From: Cytophagaceae bacterium
GTDB taxonomy: Bacteria > Bacteroidota > Bacteroidia > Cytophagales > JAIYAX01
Assembly (NCBI GenBank): GCA_027488815.1
Contig: JAIYAX010000026.1
Coordinates: 141,812-205,811, forward strand
Length of the DNA stretch: 64,000 bases
Reading direction: 5' to 3'
The translations under genes were made by a program, and so were the position numbers. This document shows, piece after piece, positions 1 to 8,842 of the stretch. The notes below the pieces were generated by a model. It searched no databases and was not told the origin of the DNA. It saw only the letters and a program-made list of their open reading frames with translations. How positions within the stretch are numbered: the stretch's first letter is position 1; each line of letters opens with the position of its first letter.

Positions 1-31
1 TGAAATAAACCCTTGATTAAACCCTTCCTTT

Positions 32-787
32 ATGTTTAGCATATTTATAGTTGAAGACGAAAAGCTAGCTGCGGATAATCTCAAGCATCTTCTTGCTGAA
101 ATCGACAGTAGCTATGAGGTAGTAGGCGTGGCCGATACCGTCAAAAAAACAGTTGAGTTTCTTCAGCAAAAGCAGCCTGATTTGCTGCTGATGGATATTC
201 ACCTGGCAGATGACATCAGTTTTAAAGTGTTTGAGCAGGTTGAAGTAAAGTCTCCCATCATTTTTACAACAGCTTTTGATCAGTATGCCATTCAGGCCTT
301 TAAGCACAATAGTATTGACTATTTGCTCAAGCCTATCACCAAAGAAGACTTATCGAATGCGCTGGTAAAATACCGGGAGAGAAGCGCCCCCCAGCAGGAG
401 CAGCCCTGGCAAAAGTTGCTGGAGTACATTCAACAACCAAAAGCCGAATACAAAAAGCGCTTCCTGGTATCGACAGGCTCTAAAATCAAAACCATTTCGA
501 TCGAAGAAGTGGCTTACTTTTTTGCGGAAGGGCGATATGTCACTTTGTTTACCCACAGTGGGCAGAAGTTCCTGATCGACCAGACCATGGAAAGCCTCCA
601 TGATAGCCTTGACCCTGAACACTTTTACAGGATCAACCGTCAGTTTATCGTCTCCATCAAATCCATTCAGCAGATGTATGCCTGGTCAAAGAGCAGGCTT
701 AAACTGGTATTGGAACCGGCATCACCGGAAGAGGTGATTGTAAGCATTGACCGCTCCTCGGATTTTAAGAAATGGCTCAATCGTTAA
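32..787 (+). CDS. LytTR-family DNA-binding response regulator
   Basis: Two-component response regulator of the LytR/AlgR class, 251 residues. The N-terminal receiver domain (residues 1-120) has the acidic pair near residue 9, the phospho-acceptor Asp55 in LLLMDIHL and the conserved Lys100 in LLKPI. A LytTR DNA-binding domain follows at about residues 142-250 (RFLVSTGSKI at its start, FYRINRQFIVS in the middle). Members of this family usually pair with a LytS-like membrane histidine kinase encoded next door. The TGA at bases 1-3 could be the end of such an upstream gene, but the window starts too late to tell. The start ATG is the first in frame and leaves an intact receiver. No target gene can be assigned. 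Confidence 0.93.
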   Translation: MFSIFIVEDEKLAADNLKHLLAEIDSSYEVVGVADTVKKTVEFLQQKQPDLLLMDIHLADDISFKVFEQVEVKSPIIFTTAFDQYAIQAFKHNSIDYLLKPITKEDLSNALVKYRERSAPQQEQPWQKLLEYIQQPKAEYKKRFLVSTGSKIKTISIEEVAYFFAEGRYVTLFTHSGQKFLIDQTMESLHDSLDPEHFYRINRQFIVSIKSIQQMYAWSKSRLKLVLEPASPEEVIVSIDRSSDFKKWLNR

Positions 788-811
788 CTCCATAAACTGT
801 TGCTATATTTG
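784..811 (+). promoter_or_regulatory. Bacteroidota-type promoter (TAnnTTTG)
   Basis: TATATTTG at 804-811 is an exact match to the Bacteroidota -7 consensus TAnnTTTG. A GTTAA about 19 bases upstream is a weak match to the -33 element. It sits 34 bases before the ATG of the DUF6580 gene and overlaps the end of the LytTR gene, so the two genes probably have separate promoters. Confidence 0.5.
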
Positions 812-844
812 TGGCCTTGAAATTGGTTCAACCTCAAGCCTCAA

Positions 845-1414
845 ATGTCTCGTCAACTCATTCAAATTGCCATAGGCACACTGCTCATCGTTCTGGCAGC
901 CGTTTTGCGAATCATTCCTCATGAGTGGAATTTCTCCCCTGTTGGAGCTATGTTCCTCTTTAGTATAGCGACCTTTCAACGAAAGTGGCTGGCCCTTTTG
1001 ATCCCTTTTGCAACACTTTGGATCAGTGATTTATATCTCATGAACACCGTGTATGCTGAAGCAGGGCAGTCATGGAAATGGGCTTATGGTCAAATGGAAT
1101 GGATGTACGCCACCTATCTGGTAATTGCAGTCGCAGGATACTTTATTTTGTCAAAGATTTCAGTGATAAGAGTAATTGGAGCCACATTGACCGCAAGTGT
1201 TTTGTTTTTTATCATCACAAATTTCATGTGTTGGCCGGGAAGCCCTTTGTACAGTCAGGATATCAGCGGATTGATCGCCTGCTACACTGCCGGAATACCA
1301 TTCTTTAGAGGAACTGTTATGGGAGACCTTATTTTTTCAACGATTTTGTTTGGCAGTCATTACCTGATTGTTCAACGTTGGATGTTCCCAATAAAACAGG
1401 CCAAGACAGTATAA
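845..1414 (+). CDS. DUF6580 family integral membrane protein
   Basis: A 189-residue membrane protein resembling the DUF6580 putative transport family. It opens with a hydrophobic helix (residues 5-24) followed by the family-like stretch around HEWNFSPVGAMFLF. Four or five further hydrophobic segments run to the C-terminus, including AYFILSK-type and ILFGSHYLI-type helices. The substrate is unknown. In other Bacteroidota this family is sometimes found near cobalamin or ECF-transport genes, but nothing of that kind is nearby here. It has its own promoter-like sequence upstream and a bidirectional terminator at its stop codon, so it looks monocistronic. Confidence 0.75.
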   Translation: MSRQLIQIAIGTLLIVLAAVLRIIPHEWNFSPVGAMFLFSIATFQRKWLALLIPFATLWISDLYLMNTVYAEAGQSWKWAYGQMEWMYATYLVIAVAGYFILSKISVIRVIGATLTASVLFFIITNFMCWPGSPLYSQDISGLIACYTAGIPFFRGTVMGDLIFSTILFGSHYLIVQRWMFPIKQAKTV

Positions 1415-1440
1415 AAAAGGGCGCCTTGAGCGCCTTTTTT
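1413..1440. terminator. Bidirectional rho-independent terminator
   Basis: The hairpin GGCGC-CTTGA-GCGCC (1420-1434) is flanked by six A on the left and six T on the right. It works as a terminator in both directions and lies exactly between the converging DUF6580 gene and the serine hydrolase gene. Confidence 0.85.
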
Positions 1441-1441
1441 G

Positions 1442-2545
1442 TTAATAAACTTCTGTCAGCTTTCTTAAAAGCGGCTCCCATGGGATTCCTCCTTCTTTCT
1501 CTCCTAATCGAACCATCATTAGGTTTTTCTTTGGGTACACATACACAAATTGCCCCAGATGACCATTCATGTAGTAGTCCCCGTTGGTCTCTGAGCCAAT
1601 CCACCATTGATATTGGTAATACCACACTGATCCATGGGTAGAGTCCACTATAGTTGAGGCCTTCACCCAGTCCGCAGAAACAATTTGACGGCCATCAGGA
1701 GCTCCTTCGTATAAGAATACTCTTCCAAGTCGGGCAAAATCCTCGGCAGTAGCATTGATGCAACAAAAGGTTTTTTCCATTCCATCTTTCTTTTGGTCGA
1801 TGCTCCAGCTACCTGCGCTGTTCATCCCTGCCGGATGCCACACTTTTTCCTGAAGGTAGGAGGTAATGGTTTGCGGGGCAATGGCTCGCTCCAAAACTTG
1901 CCCAAGCAACTGAGTGGTACCACTGGCGTATTTAAACTGTTTTCCCGGCTCATTTTTAAGCTTTGAGCGGAGGGCATGCTTCCTGAGATTGAGCCCATAG
2001 TATTGTTTGGCGGCATCACTAAAAGGGCTGTAATAGCTCTCTGTATATTTTAGCCCGGAGGTCATTTGCAATAAATGCTCAATAGTCACCTGCTCGAAGC
2101 CATTCTTTTTCAGTTCAGGCAGGTAATTGGTGACCGGGTCTTTCACCGATTTAATCTTACCCTCTTGTATAGCGATGCCAATCAGCATGGAAGTGACCGA
2201 TTTGGCCATGGAGAACGAGGCGGAAATGGCCTTTGCCGAATGCCCATTGGTATAGTGATCATACAAGATACTGTCATTTCGAATGACGAGGAAGGCAACG
2301 GTTTTACTGTCCTTTAGTACTTTTTCAAATGGTTGATTTTTCTTGTCACCGATGCTTATCGTTTTGGGACCCTGGGGAGTGGTACTTCTTTTAAACTGAT
2401 GTGGAGTAGGTGAGGGGCTTAGGCTCCTAGATTGGAAAATCCGGTGATCGCCGATGTTTGCAAAATTGTACCAAACAAAGCGGGAGGGAAGGCAGGCACT
2501 TAAGCTTACCATCACAATGAGAGCGGCTAGATAGCTTTTTTTCAT
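1442..2545 (-). CDS. Serine hydrolase, class C beta-lactamase/DD-peptidase family, lipoprotein
   Basis: A 367-residue protein of the class C beta-lactamase-related serine hydrolase family. A signal peptide with a lipobox-like LSAC (Cys18) suggests a lipid-anchored periplasmic or outer-membrane protein. The nucleophile motif SxxK is S112-M-A-K115, and the second catalytic motif is Y206-A-S in KYASGTTQLLG. A family-like GHLGQ occurs near the C-terminus. Such enzymes act as esterases, peptidases or cell-wall hydrolases, and the sequence does not say which. It follows the SulP gene with only 3 bases between them, so the two are likely co-transcribed. It shares its terminator with the converging DUF6580 gene. 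Confidence 0.88.
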   Translation of the reverse strand: MKKSYLAALIVMVSLSACLPSRFVWYNFANIGDHRIFQSRSLSPSPTPHQFKRSTTPQGPKTISIGDKKNQPFEKVLKDSKTVAFLVIRNDSILYDHYTNGHSAKAISASFSMAKSVTSMLIGIAIQEGKIKSVKDPVTNYLPELKKNGFEQVTIEHLLQMTSGLKYTESYYSPFSDAAKQYYGLNLRKHALRSKLKNEPGKQFKYASGTTQLLGQVLERAIAPQTITSYLQEKVWHPAGMNSAGSWSIDQKKDGMEKTFCCINATAEDFARLGRVFLYEGAPDGRQIVSADWVKASTIVDSTHGSVWYYQYQWWIGSETNGDYYMNGHLGQFVYVYPKKNLMMVRLGEKEGGIPWEPLLRKLTEVY

Positions 2546-2548
2546 AAG

Positions 2549-4114
2549 TTAATGATGACTGATTATTTCAACTTTGGGTACATGTTTCAGAGTTATTTCG
2601 ATGTGTTTTAAAGGTGCCCGGTGAATGAATTCGCTGATCATTTCAAGTATATCATAATCAATAATCCCATCCTTGCGACCTACGAAATGTACGATACTAT
2701 AGGACGGTATTGCTTCTAAAACTGAAGATAGTTTCACTTTGTTAAGAAAACTGATGGTCTGATCGAAGTAAATGAAAACTTCGGTAAGTTCTTCAACCTT
2801 CTTTTTCTCAACGACAAACTGTGGTTTCAGGCTGGATTGAAGGATAAAATAAATGGAAACCAACAAGCCTAATCCGATCCCTATCAGCAAATCGGTGAGC
2901 AATATGGCCAAAACAGTAGTAACAAATGGAATAAACTGGGCTGGCCCCAGCCTCCATTGTTGTACAAAAAGAGAAGGTTTGCTGAGCTGATAGCCAATGA
3001 TGAGCAGAATAGCCGCCAATGAGGCATAAGGAATTAGTTCAAGAAACCACGGGAAAAAAGCAACGGATACCAGCAGCAATATCCCATGAAATACAGAAGA
3101 CCAGCCCGATTTAGCTCCCGCTTCAACATTCACTACCCCCCTTACGACCACAGCGGTAATGGGGATGGCTCCAATCAGCCCACATGCCAGATTGCCTGCT
3201 CCTTGAGCAACCAATTCACGGTTGAGCGGAGTCACTCTGTTCTGAGGATCAATCTTATCAATGGCTTCCACACACAGCAAAGTCTCAATACTTGCGATCA
3301 AAGCGATGTAGAGCCCATATTCCCAGAGCCTCTTGTCTGACAATATAGCCTCCCATTTTGGCACTTGGAAGCCTGAAAACAAATGATCGGGTAACTGTAT
3401 CAGTTGTTCCCCGGGCAATGCAGCCTCAGGCAATACCCAAACCAATGTTTGTTGAAGGTATAAGCCTGCCATCACCATAAACAGTGGACCCGGAAGTGGT
3501 CTTTTTCGGTGTTTGTTAATATGATGAATATAGAAATAGACCAGGAAGGACAAACCAGTAATAAGGGCTGCTGATGGCATAATACCTTGAAATAGATCAA
3601 TCAACACATGATGCCCCTCAGACTGGAAAATCAAATGAAGCGACATATCATCCCAGAAATCTGCCTGAATATGGCCCATCGCTACGGGTAACTGCTTAAT
3701 CATTAGGATTAATCCAATTCCTGCCAGCATCCCTTTGATGACTGCGGAAGGCATGTACCTCGCCAAAGTGCCTAATCGTAAAAAGCCAATAAGCATTTGA
3801 ATTAGACCTGCCAGCACCAAAGCGGCCAGAAACAGACTAAAGTCCTGAAGCAATGCGATAGCTGCCGCCACCAGTGCCGTGAGCCCTGCCGCCGGTCCTG
3901 AAACCGACAAGGCAGAGCGACTGACCATAGGCACGATCAGCCCCCCGACCATTCCAGCCAATAAACCTGAAACCAAAGGGGCACCTGAGGCCAAGGCAAT
4001 ACCCAGGCAAAGGGGTAAGGCAACTAGAAATACGGTAATGCCAGAGAGTAGATCTGCCTTAAGATGTGCAGAAGAAGGGGGTTGCCACATGCTTGCCAAA
4101 AATAAGCTGAGCAT
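2549..4114 (-). CDS. SulP family inorganic anion transporter
   Basis: A 521-residue inner-membrane permease of the SulP (SLC26) family, which moves sulfate, bicarbonate or related anions. The N-terminal region contains the characteristic LKADLLSGITVFLVALPLC and the conserved SVSGPAAGLTALV segment. About a dozen hydrophobic helices follow. The C-terminal 80 residues (from about FVVEKKKVEEL) resemble a short, divergent STAS domain. Many Bacteroidota relatives sit beside a carbonic anhydrase, which is absent here, so substrate assignment stays open. Translation from the first ATG gives a normal N-terminus. The serine hydrolase gene follows immediately. Confidence 0.92.
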   Translation of the reverse strand: MLSLFLASMWQPPSSAHLKADLLSGITVFLVALPLCLGIALASGAPLVSGLLAGMVGGLIVPMVSRSALSVSGPAAGLTALVAAAIALLQDFSLFLAALVLAGLIQMLIGFLRLGTLARYMPSAVIKGMLAGIGLILMIKQLPVAMGHIQADFWDDMSLHLIFQSEGHHVLIDLFQGIMPSAALITGLSFLVYFYIHHINKHRKRPLPGPLFMVMAGLYLQQTLVWVLPEAALPGEQLIQLPDHLFSGFQVPKWEAILSDKRLWEYGLYIALIASIETLLCVEAIDKIDPQNRVTPLNRELVAQGAGNLACGLIGAIPITAVVVRGVVNVEAGAKSGWSSVFHGILLLVSVAFFPWFLELIPYASLAAILLIIGYQLSKPSLFVQQWRLGPAQFIPFVTTVLAILLTDLLIGIGLGLLVSIYFILQSSLKPQFVVEKKKVEELTEVFIYFDQTISFLNKVKLSSVLEAIPSYSIVHFVGRKDGIIDYDILEMISEFIHRAPLKHIEITLKHVPKVEIISHH

Positions 4115-4136
4115 GTGGATTTACATAATCGCTTTC

Positions 4137-4931
4137 CTATTTGAGGCTTCTTTTTGCACGTTTCAGAATGTATTTGGTCGAGGCGGCTACATCGGGTAGC
4201 TCCCATTCCTGACAAAACTCCTTCACCCAATCAGGTCTTGTTTTTGAAGCATCGTTGAGCCAGTTTGCCACACTGTCCTGCACATACTTGCTTTCGTCCT
4301 TCATCAAAGGCCTGAGGAGTGGAGTTGCCTGTCCTGGATTTTCTTTGAGAGCCGGGATATGCTCGCACCAAACGCCTCTTGGCCGGCTGATTTCAGATGC
4401 AAACCTCTTGATAGAGGACTCCTTTCGAGTCACCAAAGGCAGTAGTAACTCAAGACCTTCAGATAGTTGTGAAGCCAGATATGGCCTCAACGCCATCCAG
4501 GCAACTTCCCTCACCCCAAAGTGAGGATCATCTGCCAAAAGCAGCATGGTCTGGAGTTTTTCGCTAAAACTGAGCCCGGGATTAAGTGCGATGGCATAGC
4601 ATGCCCAGTTTCTTACCATATCCGCCGGATGGATGAGAGCTCTTTTGAGAACTTCAGGACTACTGCCTGAGTACTTGAGCAGCAAACCGCCCAATGCATG
4701 GTTTTTTGTGTTTACGCTTGGCCTGTTCAAAGCTTTGATGGTCTCATCAACCTCATGTACAGGAATTGGCCATGACTCTTTTTGGATAAGGTAACAGGCT
4801 AATTTCCCCTGATCGATGGCAAGCCATTCAACAAGGTTGGCGGTCTCCAGTTCTCCACGCTCGAGTTGGGAGAGGATCTCTGCCGGAATTTCAGCCATGC
4901 TGCGGGCCCCTTTCCTTGCAGGCATTTCCAT
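4137..4931 (-). CDS. DNA alkylation repair-like HEAT-repeat protein (AlkC/AlkD type)
   Basis: A 264-residue, almost entirely helical protein made of HEAT-like repeats. The most telling part is residues 180-245, where SRPRGVWCEHIPAL is followed by KYVQDSVANWLNDASK. These resemble the conserved regions of the AlkC/AlkD bacterial DNA glycosylases, which remove N3- and N7-alkylated purines. The conserved Trp and Asp positions of that fold appear present (VREVAWMALRP, SVANWLND), but no active-site claim can be made without an alignment. It lies between the SulP gene and an SDR gene on the same strand with short gaps. Alternative: a HEAT-repeat protein without glycosylase activity. Confidence 0.65.
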   Translation of the reverse strand: MEMPARKGARSMAEIPAEILSQLERGELETANLVEWLAIDQGKLACYLIQKESWPIPVHEVDETIKALNRPSVNTKNHALGGLLLKYSGSSPEVLKRALIHPADMVRNWACYAIALNPGLSFSEKLQTMLLLADDPHFGVREVAWMALRPYLASQLSEGLELLLPLVTRKESSIKRFASEISRPRGVWCEHIPALKENPGQATPLLRPLMKDESKYVQDSVANWLNDASKTRPDWVKEFCQEWELPDVAASTKYILKRAKRSLK

Positions 4932-4949
4932 TTCCTTAGGTAGGCTTAC

Positions 4950-5729
4950 TTATTTATCTTGCATTGACCTTACCAACTTCACCACCCAGCTTCTTGGGGT
5001 AAAACGCACACTATTGGCCAATAGATAGTTGCTTAAGCCATGTATGGCTACTGTTTTCCCTTTCAGCATGGCCTGATAGCCATAGGCGGCGACCTGCGCT
5101 GAAGAGGGCATTTTCTTTCCCTTGACCAGTTTGCTTTCTTCCATTGCAGCAGCTTGTTGAAAATTGCTTTCTGTGGGTCCTGGACATAAGGTCGTCACAG
5201 TGACACCTGTCCCTTCCAGTTCATTGGCGATGGCTTCACTGAAATGAAGCACATAGGCTTTCGTCGCATAGTAAACGGCCATGGTTGGGCCGGGCTGAAA
5301 AGCAGCTGTAGAAGCGACGTTCAAAATTCGACCGGATTTTCTTTTGACCATTTCAGGCAAATAAAGATGGCAAAGAGATGTTAAGGCCGTCATGTTCAGC
5401 TGAATCATTTGAACTGATTTGTCCCAGTCTGTTTCCCAAAAGAAGCCAAAGTCACCAAAACCGGCGTTGTTGACCAGGTAATCCACCTCAAGCCCTTTGG
5501 ATTTGGTATATTGAAATACTTCTGCAGGAGCCTCTGGCCGGCTAAGGTCTTTTACCAGAATGTCTACCTTTATGCCGTAGCTGTTCCGGATGTATGCAGC
5601 CAGTTCGGCTAACTTTGTTTCACTTCTGGCCACCAACACGAGATTGACTCCGTCCTGAGCCATCATTTTTGCAAACTCTAATCCAATTCCGGAGGAGGCT
5701 CCTGTGATCAGTGCAGTTTTCTTTTTCAT
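4950..5729 (-). CDS. SDR family NAD(P)-dependent oxidoreductase
   Basis: Short-chain dehydrogenase/reductase of about 259 residues from the chosen start. The Rossmann glycine motif is GASSGIG (residues 10-16), followed by NNAG near residue 87. The catalytic Ser140 lies in NVAS, and the Tyr-Lys pair is Y153-Y-A-T-K157. The substrate is unknown. The extended C-terminus is typical of the DltE/YqjQ-like subgroup of about 260 residues. The frame is open further upstream, but the ATG at 5729 begins directly at MKKKTALITG and avoids overlap with the TetR gene. The TetR gene ends 16 bases upstream, so the regulator and the reductase form a probable two-gene operon. Confidence 0.9.
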   Translation of the reverse strand: MKKKTALITGASSGIGLEFAKMMAQDGVNLVLVARSETKLAELAAYIRNSYGIKVDILVKDLSRPEAPAEVFQYTKSKGLEVDYLVNNAGFGDFGFFWETDWDKSVQMIQLNMTALTSLCHLYLPEMVKRKSGRILNVASTAAFQPGPTMAVYYATKAYVLHFSEAIANELEGTGVTVTTLCPGPTESNFQQAAAMEESKLVKGKKMPSSAQVAAYGYQAMLKGKTVAIHGLSNYLLANSVRFTPRSWVVKLVRSMQDK

Positions 5730-5745
5730 GGGATATGTAATCGGT

Positions 5746-6321
5746 TTACTTTTTAATACTGCTCCAGGTGATCTCAAAGCAGCTTTCTATGTCGTTTTTT
5801 TGTGGAGTGATCTCGTGGTTTAAAAAGTACTTAACCACCTCTAAGGTTCCCCCTATCACATGTTGTATCATGATGGTTGCCGGGATGTCTTTTAACAACT
5901 GTTCTTGCTTAGCCGACTCCAATAGATTGATCAAAGGAGTAAGTAGGCGATCTGCTTCCTGACGGGTTTGAGGGCTGAGTAGGGGAGAATAGGTGTACTG
6001 CTCAATGAAATGCATCTTGTCCGGTTCCTGATAGCTCAACAGGAAATACTTAAGCCACAATTGTCTGAAATTGACCAAAAAAGACTCCTCAGGTTGGTAA
6101 ACGCTAAGCATCGCCTGCATTTTTTCCAGCTTCAGGTGCAGGTAAAGGGCATTGATCATTTCTTCTTTACCTTGAAAATAGGTATAGATGCTACCTGTTG
6201 CTATGCCAGCCTGTTTGGCAACCTGGGCCATTGTAAGGCTATGGAAGCCATGCTCCTGCACCAGTTGAAGTGCAGCGTCGTACAAACGATGGATTTTGCT
6301 GAGGTCTTTTTTGCGAGCCAT
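5746..6321 (-). CDS. TetR/AcrR family transcriptional regulator
   Basis: A 191-residue TetR-type repressor. The N-terminal helix-turn-helix (about residues 25-50) reads TMAQVAKQAGIATGSIYTYF, the usual TetR signature. The remaining helices form the ligand-binding and dimerisation core. The ATG at 6321 (MARKKDL) is preferred to an upstream TTG because it gives the standard N-terminus. It is followed at 16 bases by the SDR gene. A palindrome 17 bases upstream of the start is a good candidate for its own operator, so autoregulation together with the SDR gene is likely. Confidence 0.92.
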   Translation of the reverse strand: MARKKDLSKIHRLYDAALQLVQEHGFHSLTMAQVAKQAGIATGSIYTYFQGKEEMINALYLHLKLEKMQAMLSVYQPEESFLVNFRQLWLKYFLLSYQEPDKMHFIEQYTYSPLLSPQTRQEADRLLTPLINLLESAKQEQLLKDIPATIMIQHVIGGTLEVVKYFLNHEITPQKNDIESCFEITWSSIKK

Positions 6322-6337
6322 ATTCGGTTGCAAATAT

Positions 6338-6351
6338 TGAATTATTATTCA
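6338..6351. promoter_or_regulatory. Candidate TetR operator palindrome
   Basis: TGAAT-TATT-ATTCA is a perfect inverted repeat with 5-base arms. It lies just upstream of the TetR start codon in an A/T-rich promoter-like stretch. The sequence TGAAT(n)ATTCA is a frequent operator form for TetR-family repressors. The assignment rests on position and symmetry. Confidence 0.45.
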
Positions 6352-6361
6352 TTTAAAAAAA

Positions 6362-6823
6362 TTATTTCGACTTTTTAAACTGCAATAGGAACTCTTTTGG
6401 GTCAACAGATTGGCCTCTTAAGGTGACCACCAATTGCTCTGCTTCAAGCTTGTAGTGTATAAAGGATGGAAAATCATGATGTAGGTTGACAGCCGTAAAT
6501 GTACTGTCTCCAATCTCAGTTACTTCAAAATCAATTCTTTTACCCATATTTTGGTTAAAAACCAGGGGAGAATACAGCCACTTACCGGTCTGATTGCTGA
6601 CGATGATATGCTCCGTCCAGAGCGTGTCACCCCGTTTGATTTCTCCGGAATTGACTTCCCAGTTTAGAGGACTTTTCTTTCTCCAAACTTCGATGAGGGT
6701 GCCGTTTTTTGATACATTCAGCCAGGAGCCTTCCAGATGGCCAAAAACAAGGGGTGTTTGCTGAATTGAGGAGCAAAGGGAAATGGTTATTGCAACCAGC
6801 AACAAGGCCAAACGATAGGTCAT
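6362..6823 (-). CDS. DUF6265-like secreted protein
   Basis: A 153-residue protein with an N-terminal signal peptide (hydrophobic residues 4-19, no clear lipobox). The body resembles DUF6265: GSWLNVSKNGTLIEVWRK near the start, then a beta-rich core with TFTAVNLHHDFPSFIHYK and a final QFKKSK. Family members are predicted envelope proteins of unknown function. The gene lies 18 bases downstream of the DUF2490 gene and is probably in the same transcript. Confidence 0.7.
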   Translation of the reverse strand: MTYRLALLLVAITISLCSSIQQTPLVFGHLEGSWLNVSKNGTLIEVWRKKSPLNWEVNSGEIKRGDTLWTEHIIVSNQTGKWLYSPLVFNQNMGKRIDFEVTEIGDSTFTAVNLHHDFPSFIHYKLEAEQLVVTLRGQSVDPKEFLLQFKKSK

Positions 6824-6841
6824 TCGGCCAATTTACGTCAT

Positions 6842-7519
6842 TTAATCCCGATTGAAAGGAATGGTATTGAAGATCACTACCTGAAACTGTTCACGGCTTC
6901 TGATCTCATACATCTGGCTCATATAGCCAAACTCCATTCTAAGATTTTTGTTAAAAACCCATCCAATTGCCCCATAAAGGCGATTTCGATTGAAAACTGG
7001 GCTATCCCAGTTAAGAAACACTTCATTATATGCCGAGAGGTAAAGCGTGTTAGGAGTAGACATGGTTTTATTCGTCAGGGCCATGTTGACAAACACAAAA
7101 TACCTAAATCTTAGGTTGAAATCGTTGGACCAGATTTGCTGCTCGAGCCTGTACCGATGCATTACCGTAAATCTCCCAAAACTTTGACGGGTGATGAATT
7201 GCTGAAAGGGTCGGTGTTCATCACGTGTTCTCTTCTGATCCGTTTCCCCGATATAGTTTTTCGATTGGATAAAGGCATAGCCCAGCAACAGGTTATTGTT
7301 GTTTTCACTCAGGTTGTACCCTAGGCCTCCCCGCAGAAGCAATTGCTCCATGTCACCGACAACATTCCAGTTTCGGTATTGAACTTCATGATGAATATTC
7401 CATTTTTTGTTGATAGGAGCATTTCCAAAATAGATCCACCAGTTACCAATCGCCTCCGGCTGAGCCATCAGAGGGCCTGAAAGACAGAGTGTAAAGAGAA
7501 GAAGTAGTCGTTTGAACAT
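6842..7519 (-). CDS. DUF2490 domain-containing outer membrane protein
   Basis: A 225-residue protein with a clean signal peptide ending around MAQPEAIG. The remainder is a DUF2490-type beta-barrel: alternating aromatic strands such as NWWIYFGNAPI, HHEVQYRNWN and RFTVMHRYRLEQQ, ending with a short strand near FQVVIFNTIPF. The family is predicted to form outer-membrane barrels of unknown function in Bacteroidota. The DUF6265-like gene follows on the same strand. The 292 bases upstream (7520-7811) are A/T-rich and I see no gene or repeat in them. Confidence 0.82.
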   Translation of the reverse strand: MFKRLLLLFTLCLSGPLMAQPEAIGNWWIYFGNAPINKKWNIHHEVQYRNWNVVGDMEQLLLRGGLGYNLSENNNNLLLGYAFIQSKNYIGETDQKRTRDEHRPFQQFITRQSFGRFTVMHRYRLEQQIWSNDFNLRFRYFVFVNMALTNKTMSTPNTLYLSAYNEVFLNWDSPVFNRNRLYGAIGWVFNKNLRMEFGYMSQMYEIRSREQFQVVIFNTIPFNRD

Positions 7520-7811
7520 AGGAATTCATCGTTGTGAAGTTCAAATAAACACACTAATCTGTCCTTAAGGTGATCAGGTAGCCTAAAGCTCAATTGGATG
7601 AAGTAAGTAAAACCCAAGAATTAAATTCTCTTTGCCAATTTGCTCTTATTGGCTGAAATGGGAACAGGTCAGAGTTGATCAATTTGAAGAAAAATCAGCT
7701 AGATACTTTATAAGTGTATAGTAATTAATAGGTTAACATTAATCATGTCACTTTTTGAATTCGATTCTTTACAAAAAAGTACAAGGGTAACAAGAAGGTC
7801 ATTGCCGATGT

Positions 7812-8696
7812 CTAAACGCTGATCAGCGAAGTCATGCTCAGGGACCCGGCTACCAAACGATCATTAAAAAGCCTGAACTCTTCTTTGGGATTGATAAGTC
7901 CCAGGATATAAAGCAGGGGATAGTAATGGTCCGGGGTGGGAATGGCAAATTGAACCGCTTTTCCAAGTTTTTCATATTGGCAGAGTTCCTCAAAGCGACG
8001 GGATTGTAGGCATTGGTTGATAAGCAAACTGGATTCTTTTGCCCATTCATAGCCAAAGTCGAGGGTGTTGATTTTGCTGAAATCAGCTTGCCTGAGATTG
8101 TGAACGATATTTCCGCTTCCAACGATTAGGACGCCTCTTTCCCGAAGTTTTTCAAGCTGGGCTCCAAGTTCGAAATGCCAGCTGCCTTCTTGCCTGAAAT
8201 CAATGCTAAGCTGCAAAACCGGAATGTCAGCCTTAGGATACAGGTGTCTGATCACACTCCATGTTCCATGATCCAATCCCCAGTCATGGTCCTCGACAAC
8301 TTGAGTGTGCTTGATGAGTTGAATGGTTTCTTTGGCAAGCAAAGGGTTCCCTGGTGCCGGATATTGTACCTCGAACAGAGCTTTCGGAAACCCTCCAAAA
8401 TCATGAATGGTTTTTGGGGCCTCCATAGCGGTAATACTGGTACCTCTGGTAAGCCAGTGAGCGGAGATGCAAAGCACAGCTGCCGGATTTGGGATGTTTC
8501 TTCCAAGTTCTGCCCATTCATTACTGAAGATATTTTGCTCAAGAGCATTCATGGGGCTGCCATGCCCAAGGAAAAGCACTGGCATTTTGGGGCTTGGCTT
8601 TAGCTGATCATTCAGCTTTTCAAGCGTTTTAAAAGCATTGGTGAATGGCATAAGGCTTAACAATCCCAGAGATTGTAAAAAAGTGAGGCGGTCCAT
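7812..8696 (-). CDS. ygiD: 4,5-DOPA dioxygenase extradiol-like protein (YgiD family)
   Basis: Class III extradiol ring-cleavage dioxygenase-like protein, 294 residues, matching the YgiD/DODA family. Metal-site regions are visible: FLGHGSPMNAL (His45), ISAHWLTRG, and GLDHGTWSVIRHLYP in the middle, then VGSGNIVHNLR and PTPDHYYPLLY. The family opens aromatic catechols such as L-DOPA, though the physiological substrate in bacteria is unsettled. The first 36 residues are extra relative to cytosolic YgiD and resemble an export signal (MDRLTFLQSLGLLSL). It is similar to a Tat leader but has one arginine instead of two. It stands alone on the minus strand. Confidence 0.88.
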   Translation of the reverse strand: MDRLTFLQSLGLLSLMPFTNAFKTLEKLNDQLKPSPKMPVLFLGHGSPMNALEQNIFSNEWAELGRNIPNPAAVLCISAHWLTRGTSITAMEAPKTIHDFGGFPKALFEVQYPAPGNPLLAKETIQLIKHTQVVEDHDWGLDHGTWSVIRHLYPKADIPVLQLSIDFRQEGSWHFELGAQLEKLRERGVLIVGSGNIVHNLRQADFSKINTLDFGYEWAKESSLLINQCLQSRRFEELCQYEKLGKAVQFAIPTPDHYYPLLYILGLINPKEEFRLFNDRLVAGSLSMTSLISV

Positions 8697-8842
8697 AAAG
8701 TTGGAAATATAGCCAACGGAAACAAATTAGGTAGAATTGATTAATCTAGCAATTACTAAACCAATTAGGCTTATTGTAAAATTGCAAAGCCTAGGCAACA
8801 TTTAGAGTGCGGAAATGGTCTATTGATTAAAGTGTTACAACT

